From NCBI GenBank assembly GCA_002049455.2, contig KV918827.1, positions 186,001 through 250,000 on the forward strand: 64,000 nucleotides of DNA, written 5' to 3'. Below are positions 28,301 through 40,640 of this stretch, piece after piece. Both the position numbers and the translations under genes were made by a program. Positions within the stretch are counted from its first letter, which is position 1. Each line of letters begins with the position of its first letter. A model generated the notes under the pieces. That model was not told where the DNA came from. It made no database searches and was given only the letters and a program-made list of their open reading frames with translations. The stretch comes from Porphyra umbilicalis (Eukaryota > Rhodophyta > Bangiophyceae > Bangiales > Bangiaceae).

Positions 28301-31300
28301 GCCCCGCAGCATGCGCGGTGCACGATGCGCTGACATGCCGTATTGGCCGGTGACAGACGTTTCGGGTCGCCACGCGCAAACTACGCACGCAGGGGCGTAC
28401 CTGGGCAGCGCAATCTGCTTTCCACGACACCCGAAGACTCTTGGAGTGTCTATCTGCCACCACCCAGCATGCGCGGTTAACGCTGACCTGACGGCTGGTT
28501 TCCATAGGTGCCTGTATGGGGCGGTGACAGACGTTTTGGATCGCCACGCACAAACTGCGGATGCAGGGGCGTACCTGGGCAGTGCAATCTGCTTTCCAAC
28601 ACACCCGAAGACGTTTGGACTGCTGAAGTGCCGCCCCGCAGCATGCGCGGTGCACGATGCGCTGACATGCCGTATTGGCCGGTGACAGACGTTTCGGGTC
28701 GCCACGCGCAAACTACGCACGCAGGGGCGTACCTGGGCAGCGCAATCTGCTTTCCACGACACCCGAAGACTCTTGGAGTGTCTATCTGCCACCACCCAGC
28801 ATGCGCGGTTAACGCTGACCTGACGGCTGGTTTCCATAGGTGCCTGTATGGGGCGGTGACAGACGTTTTGGATCGCCACGCACAAACTGCGGATGCAGGG
28901 GCGTACCTGGGCAGTGCAATCTGCTTTCCAACACACCCGAAGACGTTTGGACTGCTGAAGTGCCGCCCCGCAGCATGCGCGGTGCACGATGCGCTGACAT
29001 GCCGTATTGGCCGGTGACAGACGTTTCGGGTCGCCACGCGCAAACTACGCACGCAGGGGCGTACCTGGGCAGCGCAATCTGCTTTCCACGACACCCGAAG
29101 ACTCTTGGAGTGTCTATCTGCCACCACCCAGCATGCGCGGTTAACGCTGACCTGACGGCGGTTTCCATAGGTGCCTGTATGGGGCGGTGACAGACGTTTT
29201 GGATCGCCACGCACAAACTGCGGATGCAGGGGCGTACCTGGGCAGTGCAATCTGCTTTCCAACACACCCGAAGACGTTTGGACTGCTGAAGTGCCGCCCC
29301 GCAGCATGCGCGGTGCACGATGCGCTGACATGCCGTATTGGCCGGTGACAGACGTTTCGGGTCGCCACGCGCAAACTACGCACGCAGGGGCGTACCTGGG
29401 CAGCGCAATCTGCTTTCCACGACACCCGAAGACTCTTGGAGTGTCTATCTGCCACCACCCAGCATGCGCGGTTAACGCTGACCTGACGGCGGTTTCCATA
29501 GGTGCCTGTATGGGGCGGTGACAGACGTTTTGGATCGCCACGCACAAACTGCGGATGCAGGGGCGTACCTGGGCAGTGCAATCTGCTTTCCAACACACCC
29601 GAAGACGTTTGGACTGCTGAAGTGCCGCCCCGCAGCATGCGCGGTGCACGATGCGCTGACATGCCGTATTGGCCGGTGACAGACGTTTCGGGTCGCCACG
29701 CGCAAACTACGCACGCAGGGGCGTACCTGGGCAGCGCAATCTGCTTTCCACGACACCCGAAGACTCTTGGAGTGTCTATCTGCCACCACCCAGCATGCGC
29801 GGTTAACGCTGACCTGACGGCCGGTTTCCATAGGTGCCTGTATGGGGCGGTGACAGACGTTTTGGATCGCCACGCACAAACTGCGGATGCAGGGGCGTAC
29901 CTGGGCAGTGCAATCTGCTTTCCAACACACCCGAAGACGTTTGGACTGCTGAAGTGCCGCCCCGCAGCATGCGCGGTGCACGATGCGCTGACATGCCGTA
30001 TTGGCCGGTGACAGACGTTTCGGGTCGCCACGCGCAAACTACGCACGCAGGGGCGTACCTGGGCAGCGCAATCTGCTTTCCACGACACCCGAAGACTCTT
30101 GGAGTGTCTATCTGCCACCACCCAGCATGCGCGGTTAACGCTGACCTGACGGCCGGTTTCCATAGGTGCCTGTATGGGGCGGTGACAGACGTTTTGGATC
30201 GCCACGCACAAACTGCGGATGCAGGGGCGTACCTGGGCAGTGCAATCTGCTTTCCAACACACCCGAAGACGTTTGGACTGCTGAAGTGCCGCCCCGCAGC
30301 ATGCGCGGTGCACGATGCGCTGACATGCCGTATTGGCCGGTGACAGACGTTTCGGGTCGCCACGCGCAAACTACGCACGCAGGGGCGTACCTGGGCAGCG
30401 CAATCTGCTTTCCACGACACCCGAAGACTCTTGGAGTGTCTATCTGCCACCACCAGCATGCGCGGTTAACGCTGACCTGACGGCGGTTTCCATAGGTGCC
30501 TGTATGGGGCGGTGACAGACGTTTTGGATCGCCACGCACAAACTGCGGATGCAGGGGCGTACCTGGGCAGTGCAATCTGCTTTCCAACACACCCGAAGAC
30601 GTTTGGACTGCTGAAGTGCCGCCCCGCAGCATGCGCGGTGCACGATGCGCTGACATGCCGTATTGGCCGGTGACAGACGTTTCGGGTCGCCACGCGCAAA
30701 CTACGCACGCAGGGGCGTACCTGGGCAGCGCAATCTGCTTTCCACGACACCCGAAGACTCTGGAGTGTCTATCTGCCACCACCCAGCATGCGCGGTTAAC
30801 GCTGACCTGACGGCGGTTTCCATAGGTGCCTGTATGGGGCGGTGACAGACGTTTTGGATCGCCACGCACAAACTGCGGATGCAGGGGCGTACCTGGGCAG
30901 TGCAATCTGCTTTCCAACACACCCGAAGACGTTTGGACTGCTGAAGTGCCGCCCCGCAGCATGCGCGGTGCACGATGCGCTGACATGCCGTATTGGCCGG
31001 TGACAGACGTTTCGGGTCGCCACGCGCAAACTACGCACGCAGGGGCGTACCTGGGCAGCGCAATCTGCTTTCCACGACACCCGAAGACTCTTGGAGTGTC
31101 TATCTGCCACCACCCAGCATGCGCGGTTAACGCTGACCTGACGGCGGTTTCCATAGGTGCCTGTATGGGGCGGTGACAGACGTTTTGGATCGCCACGCAC
31201 AAACTGCGGATGCAGGGGCGTACCTGGGCAGTGCAATCTGCTTTCCAACACACCCGAAGACGTTTGGACTGCTGAAGTGCCGCCCCGCAGCATGCGCGGT

Positions 31301-34300
31301 GCACGATGCGCTGACATGCCGTATTGGCCGGTGACAGACGTTTCGGGTCGCCACGCGCAAACTACGCACGCAGGGGCGTACCTGGGCAGCGCAATCTGCT
31401 TTCCACGACACCCGAAGACTCTTGGAGTGTCTATCTGCCACCACCCAGCATGCGCGGTTAACGCTGACCTGACGGCTGGTTTCCATAGGTGCCTGTATGG
31501 GGCGGTGACAGACGTTTTGGATCGCCACGCACAAACTGCGGATGCAGGGGCGTACCTGGGCAGTGCAATCTGCTTTCCAACACACCCGAAGACGTTTGGA
31601 CTGCTGAAGTGCCGCCCCGCAGCATGCGCGGTGCACGATGCGCTGACATGCCGTATTGGCCGGTGACAGACGTTTCGGGTCGCCACGCGCAAACTACGCA
31701 CGCAGGGGCGTACCTGGGCAGCGCAATCTGCTTTCCACGACACCCGAAGACTCTTGGAGTGTCTATCTGCCACCACCCAGCATGCGCGGTTAACGCTGAC
31801 CTGACGGCGGTTTCCATAGGTGCCTGTATGGGGCGGTGACAGACGTTTTGGATCGCCACGCACAAACTGCGGATGCAGGGGCGTACCTGGGCAGTGCAAT
31901 CTGCTTTCCAACACACCCGAAGACGTTTGGACTGCTGAAGTGCCGCCCCGCAGCATGCGCGGTGCACGATGCGCTGACATGCCGTATTGGCCGGTGACAG
32001 ACGTTTCGGGTCGCCACGCGCAAACTACGCACGCAGGGGCGTACCTGGGCAGCGCAATCTGCTTTCCACGACACCCGAAGACTCTTGGAGTGTCTATCTG
32101 CCACCACCCAGCATGCGCGGTTAACGCTGACCTGACGGCTGGTTTCCATAGGTGCCTGTATGGGGCGGTGACAGACGTTTTGGATCGCCACGCACAAACT
32201 GCGGATGCAGGGGCGTACCTGGGCAGTGCAATCTGCTTTCCAACACACCCGAAGACGTTTGGACTGCTGAAGTGCCGCCCCGCAGCATGCGCGGTGGACA
32301 ATGCGCTGACATGCCGTATTGGCCGGTGACAGACGTTTCGGGTCGCCACGCGCAAACTACGCACGCAGGGGCGTACCTGGGCAGCGCAATCTGCTTTCCA
32401 CGACACCCGAAGACTCTTGGAGTGTCTATCTGCCACCACCCAGCATGCGCGGTTAACGCTGACCTGACGGCGGTTTCCATAGGTGCCTGTATGGGGCGGT
32501 GACAGACGTTTTGGATCGCCACGCACAAACTGCGGATGCAGGGGCGTACCTGGGCAGTGCAATCTGCTTTCCAACACACCCGAAGACGTTTGGACTGCTG
32601 AAGTGCCGCCCCGCAGCATGCGCGGTGCACGATGCGCTGACATGCCGTATTGGCCGGTGACAGACGTTTCGGGTCGCCACGCGCAAACTACGCACGCAGG
32701 GGCGTACCTGGGCAGCGCAATCTGCTTTCCACGACACCCGAAGACTCTTGGAGTGTCTATCTGCCACCACCCAGCATGCGCGGTTAACGCTGACCTGACG
32801 GCTGGTTTCCATAGGTGCCTGTATGGGGCGGTGACAGACGTTTTGGATCGCCACGCACAAACTGCGGATGCAGGGGCGTACCTGGGCAGTGCAATCTGCT
32901 TTCCAACACACCCGAAGACGTTTGGACTGCTGAAGTGCCGCCCCGCAGCATGCGCGGTGCACGATGCGCTGACATGCCGTATTGGCCGGTGACAGACGTT
33001 TCGGGTCGCCACGCGCAAACTACGCACGCAGGGGCGTACCTGGGCAGCGCAATCTGCTTTCCACGACACCCGAAGACTCTTGGAGTGTCTATCTGCCACC
33101 ACCCAGCATGCGCGGTTAACGCTGACCTGACGGCTGGTTTCCATAGGTGCCTGTATGGGGCGGTGACAGACGTTTTGGATCGCCACGCACAAACTGCGGA
33201 TGCAGGGGCGTACCTGGGCAGTGCAATCTGCTTTCCAACACACCCGAAGACGTTTGGACTGCTGAAGTGCCGCCCCGCAGCATGCGCGGTGCACGATGCG
33301 CTGACATGCCGTATTGGCCGGTGACAGACGTTTCGGGTCGCCACGCGCAAACTACGCACGCAGGGGCGTACCTGGGCAGCGCAATCTGCTTTCCACGACA
33401 CCCGAAGACTCTTGGAGTGTCTATCTGCCACCACCCAGCATGCGCGGTTAACGCTGACCTGACGGCGGTTTCCATAGGTGCCTGTATGGGGCGGTGACAG
33501 ACGTTTTGGATCGCCACGCACAAACTGCGGATGCAGGGGCGTACCTGGGCAGTGCAATCTGCTTTCCAACACACCCGAAGACGTTTGGACTGCTGAAGTG
33601 CCGCCCCGCAGCATGCGCGGTGCACGATGCGCTGACATGCCGTATTGGCCGGTGACAGACGTTTCGGGTCGCCACGCGCAAACTACGCACGCAGGGGCGT
33701 ACCTGGGCAGCGCAATCTGCTTTCCACGACACCCGAAGACTCTGGAGTGTCTATCTGCCACCACCCAGCATGCGCGGTTAACGCTGACCTGACGGCTGGT
33801 TTCCATAGGTGCCTGTATGGGGCGGTGACAGACGTTTTGGATCGCCACGCACAAACTGCGGATGCAGGGGCGTACCTGGGCAGTGCAATCTGCTTTCCAA
33901 CACACCCGAAGACGTTTGGACTGCTGAAGTGCCGCCCCGCAGCATGCGCGGTGCACGATGCGCTGACATGCCGTATTGGCCGGTGACAGACGTTTCGGGT
34001 CGCCACGCGCAAACTACGCACGCAGGGGCGTACCTGGGCAGCGCAATCTGCTTTCCACGACACCCGAAGACTCTTGGAGTGTCTATCTGCCACCACCCAG
34101 CATGCGCGGTTAACGCTGACCTGACGGCGGTTTCCATAGGTGCCTGTATGGGGCGGTGACAGACGTTTTGGATCGCCACGCACAAACTGCGGATGCAGGG
34201 GCGTACCTGGGCAGTGCAATCTGCTTTCCAACACACCCGAAGACGTTTGGACTGCTGAAGTGCCGCCCCGCAGCATGCGCGGTGCACGATGCGCTGACAT

Positions 34301-37158
34301 GCCGTATTGGCCGGTGACAGACGTTTCGGGTCGCCACGCGCAAACTACGCACGCAGGGGCGTACCTGGGCAGCGCAATCTGCTTTCCACGACACCCGAAG
34401 ACTCTCGGAGTGTCTATCTGCCCACCCAGCATGCGCGGTTAACGCTGACCTGACGGCTGGTTTCCATAGGTGCCTGTATGGGGCGGTGACAGACGTTTTG
34501 GATCGCCACGCACAAACTGCGGATGCAGGGGCGTACCTGGGCAGTGCAATCTGCTTTCCAACACACCCGAAGACGTTTGGACTGCTGAAGTGCCGCCCCG
34601 CAGCATGCGCGGTGGACAATGCGCTGACATGCCGTATTGGCCGGTGACAGACGTTTCGGGTCGCCACGCGCAAACTACGCACGCAGGGGCGTACCTGGGC
34701 AGCGCAATCTGCTTTCCACGACACCCGAAGACTCTCGGAGTGTCTATCTGCCACCACCCAGCATGCGCGGTTAACGCTGACCTGACGGCTGGTTTCCATG
34801 GGTGCCTGTATGGGGCGGTGACAGACGTTTTGGATCGCCACGCACAAACTGCGGATGCAGGGGCGTACCTGGGCAGTGCAATCCGCTTTCCAACACACCC
34901 GAAGACGTTTGGACTGCTGAAGTGCCGCCCCGCAGCATGCGCGGTGCACGATGCGCTGACATGCCGTATTGGCCGGTGACAGACGTTTCGGGTCGCCACG
35001 CGCAAACTACGCACGCAGGGGCGTACCTGGGCAGCGCAATCTGCTTTCCACGACACCCGAGGACTCTTGGAGTTTCTATCTGCCACCACCCAGCATGCGC
35101 GGTTAACGCTGACCTGACGGCTGGTTTCCATGGGTGACTGTATGGGGCGGTGACAGACGTTTTGGATCGCCACGCACAAACTGCGCATGCAGGGGCGTAC
35201 CTGGGCAGTGCAATCTGCTTTCCAACACACCCGAAGACGTTTGGACTGCTGAAGTGCCGCCCCGCAGCATGCGCGGTGCACGATGCGCTGACATGCCGTA
35301 TTGGCCGGTGACAGACGTTTCGGGTCGCCACGCGCAAACTACGCACGCAGGGGCGTACCTGGGCAGCGCAATCTGCTTGCCACGACACCCGAAGACTCTC
35401 GGAGTGTCTATCTTTCCTCACCCAGCATGCGCGGTTAACGCTGACCTGATGGCTGGTTTCCATAGGTGCCTGTATGGGGCGGTGACAGACGTTTTGGATC
35501 GCCACGCACAAGCTGCGGATGCAGGGGCGTACCTGGGCAGTGCAATCTGCTTTCCAACACACCCGAAGACGTTTGGACTGCTGAAGTGCCGCCCCGCAGC
35601 ATGCGCGGTGCACGATGCGCTGACATGCCGTATTGGCCGGTGACAGACGTTTCGGGTCGCCACGCGCAAACTACGCACGCAGGGGCGTACCTGGGCAGCG
35701 CAATCTGCTTTCCACGACACCCGAAGACTCTCGGAGTGTCTATCTGCCACCACCCAGCATGTGCGGTTAACGCTGACCTGACGGCCGGTTTCCATAGGTG
35801 CCTGTATGGGGCGGTGACAGACGTTTTGGATCGCCACGCACAAACTGCGGATGCAGGGGCGTACCTGGGAAGTGCAATCTGCTTTCCAACACACCCGAAG
35901 ACGTTTGGACTGCTGAAGTGCCGCCCCGCAGCATGCGCGGTGCACGATGCGCTGACATGCCGTATTGGCCGGTGACAGACGTTTCGGGTCGCCACGCGCA
36001 AACTACGCACGCAGGGGCGTACCTGGGCAGCGCAATCTGCTTTCCACGACACCCGAAGACTCTTGGAGTGTCTATCTGCGACCACCCAGCATGCGCGGTT
36101 AACGCTGACCTGACGGCTGGTTTCCATAGGTGCCTGTATGGGGCGGTGACAGACGTTTTGGATCGCCACGCACAAACTGCGCATGCAGGGGCGTACCTGG
36201 TCCGTGCAATCTGCTTTTCAACACACCGGAAGACATTTGGACTGCTGAAGTGCCGCCCCGCAGCATGCGCGGTGGACAATGCGCTGACATGCCGTATTGG
36301 CCGGTGACAGACGTTTCGGGTCGCCACGCGCAAACTACGCACGCAGGGGCGTACCTGGGCAGCGCAATCTGCTTTCCACGACACCCGAAGACTCTCGGAG
36401 TGTCTATCTGCCACCACCCAGCATGCGCGGTTAACGCTGACCTGACGGCCGGTTTCCATAGGTGCCTGTATGGGGCGGTGACAGACGTTTTGGATCACCA
36501 CGCACAAACTGCGCATGCAGGGGCGTACCTGGGCAGTGCAATCTGCTTTCCAACACACCCGAAGACGTTTGGACTGCTGAAGTGCCGCCCCGCAGCATGC
36601 GCGGTGCACGATGCGCTGACATGCCGTATTGGCCGGTGACAGACGTTTCGGGTCGCCACGCGCAAACTACGCACGCAGGGGCGTACCTGGGCAGCGCAAT
36701 CTGCTTTCCACGACACCCGAAGACTCTCGGAGTGTCTATCTGCCACCACCCAGCATGCGCGGTTAACGCTGACCTGACGGCTGGTTTCCATGGGTGACTG
36801 TATGGGGCGGTGACAGACGTTTTGGATCGCCACGCACAAACTGCGGATGCAGGGGCGTACCTGGGCAGTGCAATCTGCTTTCCAACACACCCGAAGACGT
36901 TTGGACTGCTGAAGTGCCGCCCCGCAGCATGCGCGGTGCACGATGCGCTGACATGCCGTATTGGCCGGTGACAGACGTTTCGGGTCGCCACGCGCAAACT
37001 ACGCACGCAGGGGCGTACCTGGGCAGCGCAATCTGCTTTCCACGACACCCGAAGACTCTCGGAGTGTCTATCTGCCACCACCCAGCATGCGCGGTTAACG
37101 CTGACCTGACGGCTGGTTTCCATAGGTACCTGTATGGGGCGCTGACAGACGTTTTGGA
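22392..37158 (+). repeat. Dimeric satellite array, block 3, with array edge
   Basis: About 45 further A+B units. Diagnostic variants are ACTACGCACGCAGGGGCG, TGTCTATCTGCCACCACCC, GTTAACGCTG, CTGACGGCTGGTTTCC and, in most A monomers, GCGGTGCACGATGCG. Six consecutive 332-bp units from about 27180 to 29150 look identical by eye. From about 34400 rightward, private substitutions accumulate (for example 34618 GGACAATG, 35411 ATCTTTCCTC, 36199-36235 several changes). The last recognisable satellite bases are the GTTTTGGA of an A monomer at 37151-37158, after which the sequence is unrelated. Long minus-strand open frames across this block (up to 832 codons) are by-products of the unit having few stops on that strand. 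Confidence 0.97.
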
Positions 37159-37930
37159 GCGGGCACCGCGTCCGCCAGCAGCGTGATGGCCGCGACGTCA
37201 GCGCACCGGTCGACGCCGTCGACCGTCTGGCGGGGAAGGCCGACGAGGTCGGCAACGAGGCGCCGCAAAAGGTGGGCACCCGTCTCGCGGGGGACCCCGC
37301 GCACAAAAAGGTGACCAAGTCGACCCCCCCCACCTGGCAGCGGGCAGCGTCCGCCAGCAGCATCTTGGCGGCGGAGGAGGCGCGGGACACACGGGTGGCC
37401 GTGTGCGCCGCGCCCCGGGCGTCGTCGCGCCACGCGGCGGATCGCGAAAGGGGTACGCCGAGGTGGGGGGCGGGACCGACGCCGGCAGCCCCAGTGCCGC
37501 CAGTGAGGACAACAGCGGAGACCCCACCGGCACCGCCGGCCGGGGCAAGCGGCGGGGGAGCGAGAGCAGCCGGCGGGAGCTGACGCGCTCCATCGCGATT
37601 ACCTGCCACCCGCCACCTGTCGTCGCCCGGCGGGGCGGTCGGCGGCGGGGACGAAGGACAAAGATCGTCCGCCACAGACGGCGGGGGGCACGAGCGGGCG
37701 CCAGCAGGGGCGGCAGCGGCGGTGATGGAGGGGGGGGGGGGGGGAGGAGGGCGGGGAGGGGGAGGGGGGGAGCCCCGTCGCTGCAAGGTCATGGGCGCCG
37801 CGTCAGCCGTGGGCACCAAAGGGCCAGGCGCAACGCCATTGGCCAACGTACCGTCATCCGGCGCCCGACGCCCGGGCGTCGCGCGGATCGCCGGCGGCGA
37901 AACCGCCGCAGCCGACCGTAGAAAGTCCAT
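37158..37930 (-). pseudogene. Possible retroelement gag-like remnant cut by the satellite edge
   Basis: Minus-strand reading from an ATG at 37930 (MDFLRSAAAVSPPAIR) gives a Pro/Ala-rich N-terminal half. After a -1 frame change at a C run near 37326-37333 it continues in a more protein-like stretch containing HLFVRGVPRETGAHLLRRLV and a final LLADAVPA just before the satellite begins at 37158. The mixed amino-acid composition of this last segment, unlike the low-complexity DNA around it, suggests a real ancestral protein, perhaps the gag-like protein of a non-LTR element. I cannot name a family with certainty. If real, it is truncated by the array and frameshifted. Confidence 0.25.
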
Positions 37931-38900
37931 AACAAGTCCAATCAAGTCCACTCGATCGCACGCGGTCGCGCCGCCGGAGACAGCGACGACGACGGCGTCG
38001 ACCGCCGCCGCCGCCCGCGCAAAAACGGCCGGCGAGACCGCCCCCCCCAGCCTCCGCCCCCCCCCCCTGCCATTGGGAGGGGGACTCGCCCGGCACAAGG
38101 GGAAGGGGAAAAAGATGCCATCCCCGAAGGACTGGTGCGGGGACGGATCGGGACGGCGCGTTTGTGTGGCTACAGAGCGGGCTGCGTCTATGAGCCGCGG
38201 GTGCCGCCGGCGAAATGATCTCCGCCGGGATCCGAATCCTCGCAGATGTTCCTCGGAGGGGAATGGAAACAGGCCCATTCCCCGAACACGCCGAGAGTTT
38301 CTTCGCCCCAACCCCTTTAAATCGCCGCCCGAGGTACAATAGCCGACGAACAAGCTATACGGAGGGGTTTTTGACTGCGACACAGAACCCACCACGCTCG
38401 CTGCTGCACGGTGGCACGGTGCGCTGCAGCCACCCTGTCTTTCGACGTGATCAGCGACAGGTGGTGCATTGCACCTGGCACTGGCTCGCCATCTTTTTGC
38501 TGCCCGCCGCTGTACGCGCCCGACCGCACGCGGTCCCTGTCGCTGCGCTGGTGCCGGACGTCCACCCCCCCCTGCCCCGTCCACACATTGCACTTCTATC
38601 CTTGTTCCCCCCCCCCTCCTGCGGGTCGTGTGTCCGCGTTGCATGCCGGTAGCCGTCGTTCGGACTGTTCCCGTCCGTTCGAGGGTGCCCCCAACTCCCA
38701 CGTGGATCGACGGCGACGTCCGCATTCTCCGAGTCCAATGCTTGCTACTATGAGAGTCGCTGCTTGACAAGTCCGACCCGATCTCAAGACAACTCCTCGT
38801 GTCTCGCGCAATCGAAGGCATCTAATTGGCTCTCGCATATGGCTATCTCTTTGGCGATCGCCAAACAGGAAGCCATCTCGTGCAAATATGGCGATGGCTA
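37159..38900. other. GC-rich intergenic DNA with homopolymer runs
   Basis: Apart from the possible gag-like remnant on the minus strand (37158-37930), I see no supportable gene. The stretch holds long G and C runs (37726-37750 and 38040-38070), which read as polyproline or polyglycine in several frames, and mixed GC-rich sequence to about 38770. Base composition then drops, and a perfect 12-bp palindrome (TGGCGATCGCCA) lies near 38852. Confidence 0.5.
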
Positions 38901-38980
38901 TGGCTCAATGCCCCCCGATAAGGCTCAATGCCCCCCGATATGGCTCAATACCCCCCGATATGGCTGAATGGGTTCCCGAT
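38901..38980 (+). repeat. 20-bp minisatellite, 4 copies
   Basis: Four tandem copies of a 20-bp unit (consensus TGGCTCAATGCCCCCCGATA) occur at 38901-38920, 38921-38940, 38941-38960 and, more diverged, 38961-38980. The first two copies differ by one base. Confidence 0.9.
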
Positions 38981-40640
38981 AGACATGCCCGTAGCTATAA
39001 TATGGCAATTTGGCGCACCGATAGACGTGCTCTCAGGGGAGCGCCAGCCGCGCGTGCTTGTCTGGGAACATGTGGTAGTCGATAATCATCCATGCCTGCC
39101 AGAATTCTGGCCGGTGGGGTTGAATGCCGGCCTCTCAGCGCTCCCCAGCGGATCGGGCGCCGCACCAGCGTGGCCACACGTGGCGTAGCTGATGTCAACT
39201 CCTAACTCAGGCCCTCCCGTTTTTAGACTGATGGCCCGAGCCCAGGTCCGGGCCCAGGCCTCGCTCGAGGGTCAGATGACAGTCCTCTGATCAATTTATA
39301 GATAGGAGCTTCGCCACTGAGGCACCTCCAGGGCCTGGCCGGTAGTGGACTTGTCGCTTTAAGTCCGGTCCTTGGCCTAGCTCTTCTGTTCCTTGTTCCT
39401 TAATCTGCACATGCACCGTTCCTATATTAACAAGCCACGAGCGCCCCCATTCGAGACAGGACCGCCTGGCCGACGCCGCGTCGCCGACGCCAGCCACCGC
39501 CGTTGGCCTCAGCCCCCCCCCCCCCCACCCAGCTGGCTGTCGCCGCGCCGCTAGCTGTTGCCGCCCCCGCCGCTGGCTGTTGCCGCCCCCGCCGCTGGCT
39601 GCCGCCGCCCCCACCGCTGGCTGCCGCCGCCCCCGCCGATGGCTGCCGATGCTCCGGCTGGCTGCCGCCGCCCCCGCCACCCCTGCCGCTGGCTGCCGCC
39701 GCCCCCGCCACTGGCTGCCGCCGCCCCCGCCGCTGGCTGTTGGCGTCGCCGCTCTGTAGCGGTCGGGGGTCCCCAGTTGGAAGGGGCGTGGCCCCTCAGC
39801 TGTGGACAGCACACCCCCGGGGGCCGTCCCAAAATATCCCGATCCAGGCCAGCAAGGGAATGACCTGTCCAGATCTCGGGGAGATTGGATTCGGTTGGGG
39901 GTGGGGCTTTTCCCCAGTAGTTTTCCCAGCCCCCCTACTACTTGTTTGAACTTTTCGCTTTGGAGGGATTTATCGGTTTGGCGCATTTGGGGTGGCTACT
40001 TTGGCCACCGGCGTTCGGGTTTGGGAGGGGTTTATTGACAGCGGGGACGCCGTCCCCGTCGCCGTTTGATAAAACCAACTGTGCTTTGGACTACGATTCC
40101 CCCCTAAGCTTTGCCGTGATCATCTCCTCCCGTTGGGGGAAGGCTGGGCTGTGGGTCGATTACCGGGGCAGTTCCTTTGACGGACCGAGCTGATCAAGAG
40201 GTCACTTCGGCCAGACGACGAGCCAACGTGGTGGTCCTGAGAACCGCTACACGCTCGCTGCCCCTACCGTGGCTGTCGCCGCTCCGTGGCGGCCCACTCT
40301 GGCTGCCGCCTGCGCCGCTGGACCCGGTACAAGCCAGTGGATGCCTCCTCACTGCTGGTCGCCTCCCCAATTTGGCCGCCCCAGTGTGCCGGTGACGGTG
40401 TGCCGGACGGGTGGTGGTGGTTAACGGGGGAGAGCGGGGATAGTTCTCGGGGGGTCATGGTGTCAAGATAGAAGGAAAAGCGAAACACAAAACATGGTCA
40501 GGACCTGTGGCGGGAGGCTGGCGGGTGACCAGTGACCATATCAGGGGGGGGGGATGAAGGTGCAGATCTACTGAGCAGGACGAATGCCACGCCCCCACAC
40601 GGATTGTTTACTTGAGTGTAAACCATAGATCGCCGATTAC
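38981..40640. repeat. Interspersed-repeat sequence with GC minisatellite core
   Basis: No gene recognised. The segment 39078-39190 is similar to 52160-52275; shared landmarks are TCGA(T/C)AATCATCC, CTCTCAGCGCTCC or CTTCTCAGAGCTCC, GCGGATCGGG and ACACGTGGCG. From about 39520 to 39750 there is a degenerate minisatellite built on GCTGGCTGCCGCCGCCCCCG, the same theme as 52480-53770 and 54720-55430. Beyond it, 39760-40640 is moderately GC-rich unique-looking DNA. Open frames here are Gly-, Pro- or Ala-only low complexity. Confidence 0.6.

Noticed and set aside
30796..33294. 832-codon minus-strand open frame inside the satellite (and many shorter ones on both strands)
   Set aside because: It is the satellite unit translated in successive registers; the frame changes with each 331- or 332-bp unit, no domain is present and similar frames exist throughout the array.
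1..37158. CRISPR-like array
   Set aside because: The units are 331 bp and homologous throughout, with no short repeats alternating with unique spacers, and the context is eukaryotic.
38040..38070. Long C runs and other G/C homopolymers as functional G-quadruplexes
   Set aside because: They could form quadruplexes, but such runs are scattered through the whole GC-rich part and nothing ties these to a function.
36431..38821. 796-codon minus-strand open frame spanning the satellite edge and unique DNA
   Set aside because: A fusion of low-complexity GC-rich sequence with satellite. Only the small segment near 37158-37330, in another frame, looks protein-like.
39291..39986. 231-codon minus-strand Gly/Ala-rich open frame
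   Set aside because: Mostly translation of the GCTGGCTGCCGCC minisatellite; the short non-repetitive ends match nothing recognisable.
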